The position numbers and the translations under genes were made by a program. A stretch of 6,084 nucleotides of DNA, taken from positions 1-6,084 of the forward strand of contig NZ_CAPJ01000130.1 of the NCBI RefSeq assembly GCF_000331775.1, given 5' to 3'. Of the stretch, positions 1 to 6,084 are shown one piece after another. The notes beneath the pieces were generated by a model that did no database searches, was not told the DNA's origin, and saw only the letters and a list, made by a program, of their open reading frames with translations. Origin of the DNA: Xanthomonas translucens pv. translucens DSM 18974. Lineage in GTDB: Bacteria; Pseudomonadota; Gammaproteobacteria; Xanthomonadales; Xanthomonadaceae. Position 1 is the first letter of the stretch; the number at the start of each line of letters is the position of its first letter.

Positions 1-348
1 TCCCGCCGCCGCGGCGAGCCAGGCGCCGACCGAGCGGTAATCCGCGTTTTCCGCGTACGCCAGCGCCACGCGCCGGCTGGCGTCGTCGGGTTGCTGCACC
101 CACGACTGGGCCAGGCGCAGTCCCTCGCTGTCGTCCGCCTGCAGCGCATGCCGGCGCACGCACTGGCATAGCCACGCGACCACATAGGGACGCGGCGCCA
201 GCCGCAGCGCCAGCGCCAGCGCATCGCTTGCGGCCTGCCCGTGCAGCAGCGCATGCACCGCCGGCGCTGGCGCCTGAATCTCGGCCAGCAATGCCTGCGC
301 AGCCGGCGATATCTGCATCTGCCGGGCGGCTTCGATGATCTGCGGCAT
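1..348 (-). CDS. DUF6931-like T6SS-associated protein, 3' part cut by window edge
   Basis: The first 116 codons are visible and open to the left edge; the C-terminus is outside the window. No signal peptide or membrane segment is seen. The protein is alanine-, leucine- and arginine-rich and looks all-helical. A segment at about residues 81-111 (QSWVQQP, then RRVALAYAENADYRSVGAWLA) resembles, from memory, the DUF6931 family, which is often encoded beside vgrG and whose function I do not know. I chose the ATG at 346-348 because GAGG at 355-358 sits six bases before it. An in-frame ATG at 358-360 overlaps the vgrG stop as ATGA and would add four residues, but has no clear ribosome site of its own. 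Either way the gene is tightly coupled to vgrG and should be co-translated with it. A role as an accessory or loading factor for the spike is inferred only from position. The reading frame is certain; the family is moderately sure. Confidence 0.7.
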   Translation of the reverse strand, partial: MPQIIEAARQMQISPAAQALLAEIQAPAPAVHALLHGQAASDALALALRLAPRPYVVAWLCQCVRRHALQADDSEGLRLAQSWVQQPDDASRRVALAYAENADYRSVGAWLAAAAG

Positions 349-354
349 GACGTG

Positions 355-358
355 CCTC
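355..358 (-). promoter_or_regulatory. Ribosome binding site (GAGG) deciding the start of the DUF6931-like gene
   Basis: On the minus strand the sequence reads ATGAGGCACGTCATG. GAGG lies six bases before the second ATG and overlaps the vgrG stop codon (TGA at 357-359). This favours the second ATG as the start and suggests that ribosomes finishing vgrG re-initiate here. Confidence 0.55.
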
Positions 359-2291
359 ATGGGACGACCAGCGAAGACCCGACGGTCGTCGGGGTCCCTT
401 TGAGCGTCGCCGGCCCCGATGCATTCAGCACCAGCGCGGCGTTGGCGCGCACCGTTGCCACCGCGTTGGACTGGATCAGCACCGAGGCATTGGCGCGCAT
501 CAGCAGGCTGGCCTGCGCCACCACTTCGACGTTGGCCCCGGCATTGATTGCCACTGCGATGCGGCCATCGAGGGTGATGCGGGTGCCGCTGATCACCACT
601 TCGCCGGTCCGCCGGAGCTGCAGCCGCGCCGGCCCGCACACCAGGTCGATCTCGGTCCCGGCCTCGATCCGCAGCGAACGGCCGACATCGAGACGGTCGT
701 TGCGGCCCACCTTCTGGCTGCGGTCGTTGCCGGTCTCGCCGATTTCGTCGTGTTCGGCCTCGTGGCGCAGGTCGCGCTGCGCATGCAGCAGCAGCTCCTC
801 TTTACCCTTGCGGTCCTCGAAGCAGATCTCGTTGTAGTCCTGGGCGCCGCCGTTGGGATGGCTGCGGCTGCGCACACCGCTCTGGGTGCGGTTGGCGGGC
901 AGCGCGTAGGGCGGCGGGTTGTCGGCGTTGTAGACGCTACCAATGATCAGCGGACGGTCCGGATTGCCTTCGAGGAAGCTCACCACCACCTCGTGGCCCA
1001 CGCGCGGAATCTGCTGCGCGCCCCAGCGTTTGCCGGCCCACGATTGCGCCACGCGCACCGGGCACGAGCAGTCCGCGTTAGGCGTCCCCGGCGGGCTCCA
1101 GAAGAAGTTCACCTGCACCCGGCCGTGCTGGTCCACCGCGATGTCCTCGGCCCTGGTGCCCTCGACCACCGCGGTCTGCAGGCCGGCGATGGTCGGCCGC
1201 GGCGTGGTCTGCGCCGTGCGGAACGGCTGGCGGCTGCGCAGCGCGCGGAACGCGCACGAGAACGGCTCGGCGACCTCCTCGCCGCCGGAGACGTAGTCCA
1301 CCTCGACCAGCTCGGTGTCCGCGCCAACCACCAGATATTCCTGATTGTGCTCGGCCTGCGGGAAATCGCGCAGCTTGAACAGCGCGCCGACCTGCAGCCC
1401 ACAGGCATCGGTCAGGCCCTGGTACTGCGCCTGCGCGACGTTCAGCGCCTCGGCGCGGACCTGCGCATGGCGGCGGCCGGTCGCGACATCGAGGTGCTCG
1501 CCCGGATAATCGAACACGTCCAGGTCGCCGAGCGCGGCGCCGGCGCTTTCGGCCGGCGTCTCATTGGCCCGCAGCGAGGTCTTCGGTTTCAGATAATCGT
1601 AGTCGTCCAGGCGTACCCGGGTGCTGCGCGCGGTGCGCGCCAGCGACCAGTCGGTGATCGCATCCTTCATCCGGCTGCCCTTCTGCCCCGGCGGGCAGTA
1701 CGGGATGCGCGCGAACGGCGCCACCGCCACGTGCGCGCCAAGTCCGTCGGCCAGTACCATGGTGTGGGTACTGGCGGTGTGCTCGAAGTAGTAGTAGATG
1801 CCCTCCTGCTCCATCAGCCGGCTGATGAAGTCCAGGCCGCTCTCGCGGTACTGCACGCAGTACTCGCGCGGCGCGTAGCTGGCGCTCAGGCGCAGCTTCA
1901 CGTCGCTGTAGCCGACATCGGCGAGCAACGCGCGCACCAGTTGCGGCACGCTCTTGTTCTTGTAGATGCGGCAGTCGCGGCGCTGGCCCAGCAGCCACAG
2001 TTTCGGCACCAGGCTGAACGCGTAGGTGGAGTAGCGCAGCCCCTCGATCTGCTCGAAGCCGGTCTGCTCCGCCGCACAGACGATGCCGTGGTAGTGGCGC
2101 TTGTCGCCCTGCGGCGAGACCAGCTTCACCGCCATCGGCTTGCCGAGCAGCCCGCGCAGATCGATCGCGACATCGCGGCTGATGCCGTGCAGCGCGAACG
2201 CGTAAGGCCGTCCCAGTTCCTCGCGCGCGCTCATGCGCACGAAGCGCAGCGACTTGCCGAGGGGCGATTGCAGAGTGATCGCGTGGGCCAT
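357..2291 (-). CDS. vgrG: Type VI secretion system spike protein VgrG (TssI)
   Basis: VgrG forms the trimeric, gp27/gp5-like tip of the T6SS tube and carries effectors into target cells. From the ATG at 2289-2291 the protein has 644 residues. Residues ~4-360 match the gp27-like/Rhs-family N-terminal part, with signature stretches RYSTYAFSLVPKLWLLGQ (~86-103) and RESGLDFISRLMEQEGIYYYFEH (~149-171). The gp5-like OB fold follows at ~375-465 (DQHGRVQVNFFW, then QIPRVGHEVVVSFLEGNPDRPLIIGSV). After a charged linker comes a beta-helix needle of short alternating repeats (~520-635), ending near GPATLKGTPTTVGSS. There is no fused catalytic or peptidoglycan-binding domain, so this is a structural VgrG that probably carries separate cargo. 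An in-frame TTG at 2297 could add two residues, but the ATG is preferred, with GGGGG seven bases upstream. The gene lies 308 bp after the deaminase-like gene and is coupled to the next gene. A long open frame on the opposite strand is a composition artefact. Confidence 0.97.
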   Translation of the reverse strand: MAHAITLQSPLGKSLRFVRMSAREELGRPYAFALHGISRDVAIDLRGLLGKPMAVKLVSPQGDKRHYHGIVCAAEQTGFEQIEGLRYSTYAFSLVPKLWLLGQRRDCRIYKNKSVPQLVRALLADVGYSDVKLRLSASYAPREYCVQYRESGLDFISRLMEQEGIYYYFEHTASTHTMVLADGLGAHVAVAPFARIPYCPPGQKGSRMKDAITDWSLARTARSTRVRLDDYDYLKPKTSLRANETPAESAGAALGDLDVFDYPGEHLDVATGRRHAQVRAEALNVAQAQYQGLTDACGLQVGALFKLRDFPQAEHNQEYLVVGADTELVEVDYVSGGEEVAEPFSCAFRALRSRQPFRTAQTTPRPTIAGLQTAVVEGTRAEDIAVDQHGRVQVNFFWSPPGTPNADCSCPVRVAQSWAGKRWGAQQIPRVGHEVVVSFLEGNPDRPLIIGSVYNADNPPPYALPANRTQSGVRSRSHPNGGAQDYNEICFEDRKGKEELLLHAQRDLRHEAEHDEIGETGNDRSQKVGRNDRLDVGRSLRIEAGTEIDLVCGPARLQLRRTGEVVISGTRITLDGRIAVAINAGANVEVVAQASLLMRANASVLIQSNAVATVRANAALVLNASGPATLKGTPTTVGSSLVVP

Positions 2292-2599
2292 GGTCAAGCC
2301 CCCGGAGCGGTCAGACTGAGCGGCGAGGAGATCGTCGATTGCATGCGCTCACTCTGCCCGCGAGCGACGCACTGGCTGAAATCCAAAATCGCTATGCCAG
2401 GCATGCCGCCGGAAAATAGGTCCGGCATGCCCGTGCCGGAGAGGTTCAACGGTCGCGATCGCTGCTGACGCCCGTCAACTCAGGCGGCGCCATGCCTGCA
2501 TAGCACGTCTCTGCGACGGTTTAGGGCAGCTACAGTCTGGCCGACAGGAATACGCATGCCCGCGCAGCTGTCCGGCATTGCCCGAACTCGCGCCAGGTA
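2292..2599. other. Non-coding stretch between deaminase-like gene and vgrG, palindrome-rich
   Basis: No convincing gene is seen in these 308 bp on either strand. On the minus strand a 33-codon frame starting MPDSCAGMRIPVGQ has no family resemblance or ribosome site and is not called. GC is intermediate between the cargo genes and the backbone. The stretch is unusually rich in short palindromes: GGCATGCC-type arms at 2400-2431, GCGATCGC at 2455-2462, GACG/CGTC arms at 2467-2476 and CAGGC/GCCTG arms at 2481-2498. It should hold the vgrG leader and may hold its promoter, but I find no clear -35/-10 pair. It could also be a scar of the cargo insertion or of a lost gene. Confidence 0.6.
2400..2431 (-). 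repeat. Imperfect inverted repeat / hairpin upstream of vgrG
   Basis: The arms are GGCATGCC plus GGA (2400-2407 and 2411-2413) and TCCGGCATGCC (2421-2431). They give an 11 bp stem with a three-base bulge (2408-2410) around a seven-base loop. No T-run follows directly on either strand; the nearest on the minus strand is TTTT about ten bases later, so an intrinsic terminator is possible but weak. Other readings are an operator, an mRNA-stabilising stem in the vgrG leader, or a repeat remnant. A similar stretch, TCCGGCATTGCCCG, recurs at 2572-2585 against TCCGGCATGCCCG at 2421-2433. Confidence 0.5.
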
Positions 2600-3103
2600 T
2601 CATCCCGGAGCAATCCATTCGCCTCGGTTCGGTGTGCTGTGCGTGGTCGAGTAGACGATGCCACGTTTATCGAGTTCGACGGCGCACTCCGAGCAACAAG
2701 GCTTCGACACTCCCAGCGATATGCCCTGCATCTGCCTGTTATAATCTATAAAATATTTCACAATCTTCATTTCAGCATGCATGTTCTTCACTTCGGCATA
2801 CCTATCGGCCAGGTCATTGGCTATGGCGACCGTCATGCTCCTAGGTATGCTTCCGTCTAACGTGTTCAACGCACGCCGCACCATCTCATCCGTCAACTTG
2901 ACGGTATTCGAGGCGACGATGAACTCGCTGCGTGACATATAGACTGCGACGCAATCCATCTGGATAAGACGCTGAGAATCGGGGGTCTGGGCTCTTGAGC
3001 CAGAATATGCGATTTGAAGAATGGCGACAGCGAGGAGATCTGCATTCGTCATCCGCTCCAACTGCTCGTGATGGTAATCGGCATCTCGTCGATTGACTTG
3101 CAT
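2600..3103 (-). CDS. Cytidine-deaminase-fold protein, candidate T6SS-linked toxin effector
   Basis: This 167-residue protein has the two motifs of the zinc-dependent deaminase superfamily. HAE is at 109-111 (His as zinc ligand, Glu as proton shuttle) within NMHAEMKIVKYF. PCCSEC is at 135-140, with C137 and C140 as likely zinc ligands. A strand-turn-strand before the first motif (CVAVYMSRSEFIVASN, 51-66) and the tail YSTTHSTPNRGEWIAPG (151-167) also fit the compact deaminases of bacterial polymorphic toxin systems; the Xanthomonas XOO_2897-like group is the nearest I recall. The exact subfamily and substrate (DNA, RNA or free nucleotide) cannot be told. No signal peptide, membrane segment, PAAR, Rhs or MIX-type domain is seen, so if exported it would travel as separate cargo; residues 1-50 are helical and unrecognised. 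The ATG is chosen because GGAG (3112-3115) lies eight bases upstream and no other start codon exists in the open frame above it. GC and codon use (CGA, AAT, ATA) differ sharply from clpV and vgrG. The deaminase fold is fairly sure; the effector role is inferred. Confidence 0.85.
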   Translation of the reverse strand: MQVNRRDADYHHEQLERMTNADLLAVAILQIAYSGSRAQTPDSQRLIQMDCVAVYMSRSEFIVASNTVKLTDEMVRRALNTLDGSIPRSMTVAIANDLADRYAEVKNMHAEMKIVKYFIDYNRQMQGISLGVSKPCCSECAVELDKRGIVYSTTHSTPNRGEWIAPG

Positions 3104-3111
3104 TTCATTTT

Positions 3112-3115
3112 CTCC
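3112..3115 (-). promoter_or_regulatory. Ribosome binding site of the deaminase-like gene (GGAG)
   Basis: On the minus strand GGAG is followed by eight bases and then the ATG at 3101-3103. Two nearby ATGs (3106-3108 and 3115-3117) are out of frame, so this site supports the called start. Having its own ribosome site fits the wide gap from the preceding gene. Confidence 0.6.
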
Positions 3116-3205
3116 ATTGAATCCACAGTGCGCATGAATTAAATTCTTATGGATAACGAGACTCTTAAGGCTACTGTTTATTCGACAGAATTTCTTCTCT
3201 ATTGC

Positions 3206-3240
3206 CCGAAAATTCGGATACGCGCCTCTTGCTTAGAGGC
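3206..3240 (-). repeat. Two small inverted repeats in the gap before the deaminase-like gene
   Basis: Arms GCCTCT (3224-3229) and AGAGGC (3235-3240) form a perfect 6 bp stem with a five-base loop. Beside it, CCGAA (3206-3210) and TTCGG (3213-3217) form a 5 bp stem with a two-base spacer. No U-run follows either stem in the direction of transcription, so a standard terminator is not supported. They lie in the 184 bp AT-rich gap (3104-3287) between the two cargo genes. An operator, an attenuator or an mRNA processing site is possible. I see no reliable promoter in this gap, though its length and AT content would allow one. Confidence 0.4.
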
Positions 3241-3287
3241 TCGACTAAGAGCAAAGATTTTCAGCCAAACCGCAGTGCGACCAGAGA

Positions 3288-3818
3288 TCACCGATTTACG
3301 GTGCACGCAGCCCAGAATATCTGCGCCCCTTCTTGCCGGTATTGTTCGCAGATAGTTCTAAGCGTCACCGGATTCCCTATGCTTGCGGAGTACGAACCTG
3401 GCTGAGGCGGGGTGATAGCGTCCATTCCAGGTTCGTTGTGTGCGTACAGGGTCAGATCGGGACATAACTCATTGACGCGGTAAATCCTTCGACCCGGCGT
3501 ATTAACCCTAACCGCACCGCCTGCTGAAGAGGTATCGTATTCGGAACTCTGAGGATCCCATTCGGTGGGCAACCTGGCTGGCAATGCACGGCTCTTTCCT
3601 ATGGCGACTCCGTGTTCATCGTCGAGACCCATTCCCATTCCAAAGATGACGATCTCTATGCCCGCTGGCACCCGGAACCTTGGATTTACTCCCGAGCTTG
3701 ACTGAATCAACTCGCCATGTCCTTCGCATACCACCACACGGAGCCCATGTGGATTCGCTGGCCGCGAGGGACGTTCGCTGCTTCTTTGAACTCGAGTATG
3801 ACCTGATGGGACGAACAT
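3288..3818 (-). CDS. Putative adhesin Stv-like protein, partner candidate for the deaminase
   Basis: This 176-residue protein shows no signal peptide and no membrane segment. After a basic, Ser/Pro-rich start (1-25) come RVVVCEGHGE (27-36), FRVPAGIEIVIFGMGMGL (48-65), a strand-rich middle with TPGRRIYRVNELCPDLTLY (107-125), and a tail IFWAAC (167-172). The order 'GHG', then a 'VPAG' strand pair with a Gly-rich turn, then a final '.WAAC' closely resembles what I recall of the 'putative adhesin Stv' family, common in bacterial conflict loci but of unknown biochemistry. True adhesin function is doubtful because no export signal is visible. GGAGG (3826-3830) lies seven bases before the ATG, and the gene starts 21 bp after clpV, so it should be read from the T6SS operon. 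GC near 50-55% and codon use match the deaminase gene, not clpV, suggesting the two arrived together. It could be a second effector, a chaperone or an immunity protein; the sequence does not decide. Confidence 0.8.
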   Translation of the reverse strand: MFVPSGHTRVQRSSERPSRPANPHGLRVVVCEGHGELIQSSSGVNPRFRVPAGIEIVIFGMGMGLDDEHGVAIGKSRALPARLPTEWDPQSSEYDTSSAGGAVRVNTPGRRIYRVNELCPDLTLYAHNEPGMDAITPPQPGSYSASIGNPVTLRTICEQYRQEGAQIFWAACTVNR

Positions 3819-3825
3819 TATTTAT

Positions 3826-3830
3826 CCTCC
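3826..3830 (-). promoter_or_regulatory. Strong ribosome binding site of the Stv-like gene (GGAGG)
   Basis: On the minus strand GGAGG is followed by ATAAATA and the ATG at 3816-3818. The core is a perfect anti-16S match at optimal distance, inside the 21 bp gap after the clpV stop. It confirms this start and predicts efficient translation from the clpV transcript. Confidence 0.75.
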
Positions 3831-3839
3831 ATCGAATAT

Positions 3840-6084
<2,245 letters not shown>

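Noticed and set aside
241..837. A 198-codon plus-strand open frame over the vgrG 3' end
   Set aside because: It is antisense to the VgrG beta-helix and the DUF6931-like gene, with Ser/Arg-rich low-complexity composition and no ribosome site or motif.
2384..2402. Possible sigma-54 promoter (TGGCAT followed by TTTTGG on the minus strand) before vgrG
   Set aside because: The -24 half looks fair, but the -12 half lacks the required GC at the right spacing.
2400..2431. Hairpin as a Xanthomonadaceae REP-type repeat or a rho-independent terminator
   Set aside because: It lacks the GTAG head typical of REP elements in this group and has no T-run directly after the stem, so only a plain inverted repeat is claimed.
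750..2468. A 572-codon open frame on the plus strand, antisense to vgrG
   Set aside because: It mirrors vgrG exactly, is extremely Ala/Arg/Val-rich, has no family resemblance and extends past the vgrG start only into non-coding sequence. High GC removes stop codons in such antisense frames.
3149..3405. Two short plus-strand frames (67-68 codons) across the gap and the Stv-like gene end
   Set aside because: They overlap each other and the Stv-like gene antisense, show no recognisable motif, and have no convincing ribosome site.

Overview
The window reads as part of a type VI secretion system (T6SS) gene cluster from a GC-rich gammaproteobacterium. Xanthomonas or a close relative is the best guess. 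This rests on the very high GC of the backbone genes (many stretches near 65-80%), the GC-rich codon choice, and the family make-up. It is inferred, not proven. Every gene I can support is on the minus strand, so transcription runs from the right edge to the left edge.

Right to left: (1) 6084-3840, most of clpV (tssH), the AAA+ ATPase that recycles contracted T6SS sheaths. Its N-terminal domain lies outside the window. (2) 3818-3288, a 176-residue protein resembling the 'putative adhesin Stv' family, 21 bp after clpV with a strong ribosome binding site. (3) 3287-3104, a 184 bp AT-rich gap with two small inverted repeats. (4) 3103-2600, a 167-residue protein with the zinc and catalytic motifs of the cytidine-deaminase fold (HAE, then PCCSEC), of the kind seen in bacterial toxin deaminases. 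(5) 2599-2292, a 308 bp non-coding stretch dense in palindromes, with one imperfect hairpin. (6) 2291-357, a complete vgrG (tssI) spike gene without an added C-terminal effector domain. (7) 348-1, the start of a gene resembling the DUF6931 family, tightly coupled to vgrG and cut by the left edge.

The two genes between clpV and vgrG stand out. Their GC drops to roughly 40-55%, and they use codons such as CGA, AGA and ATA that are rare in the flanks. They look like horizontally acquired cargo placed between the sheath-recycling ATPase and the spike gene. The last ~240 bp of clpV share part of this lower GC, so the exchange boundary may lie inside clpV. The most interesting hypothesis is that the deaminase is a T6SS cargo effector acting on nucleic acid or nucleotides, with the Stv-like protein as its partner. 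No gene in the window is a recognisable immunity gene; the Stv-like gene is the only local candidate.
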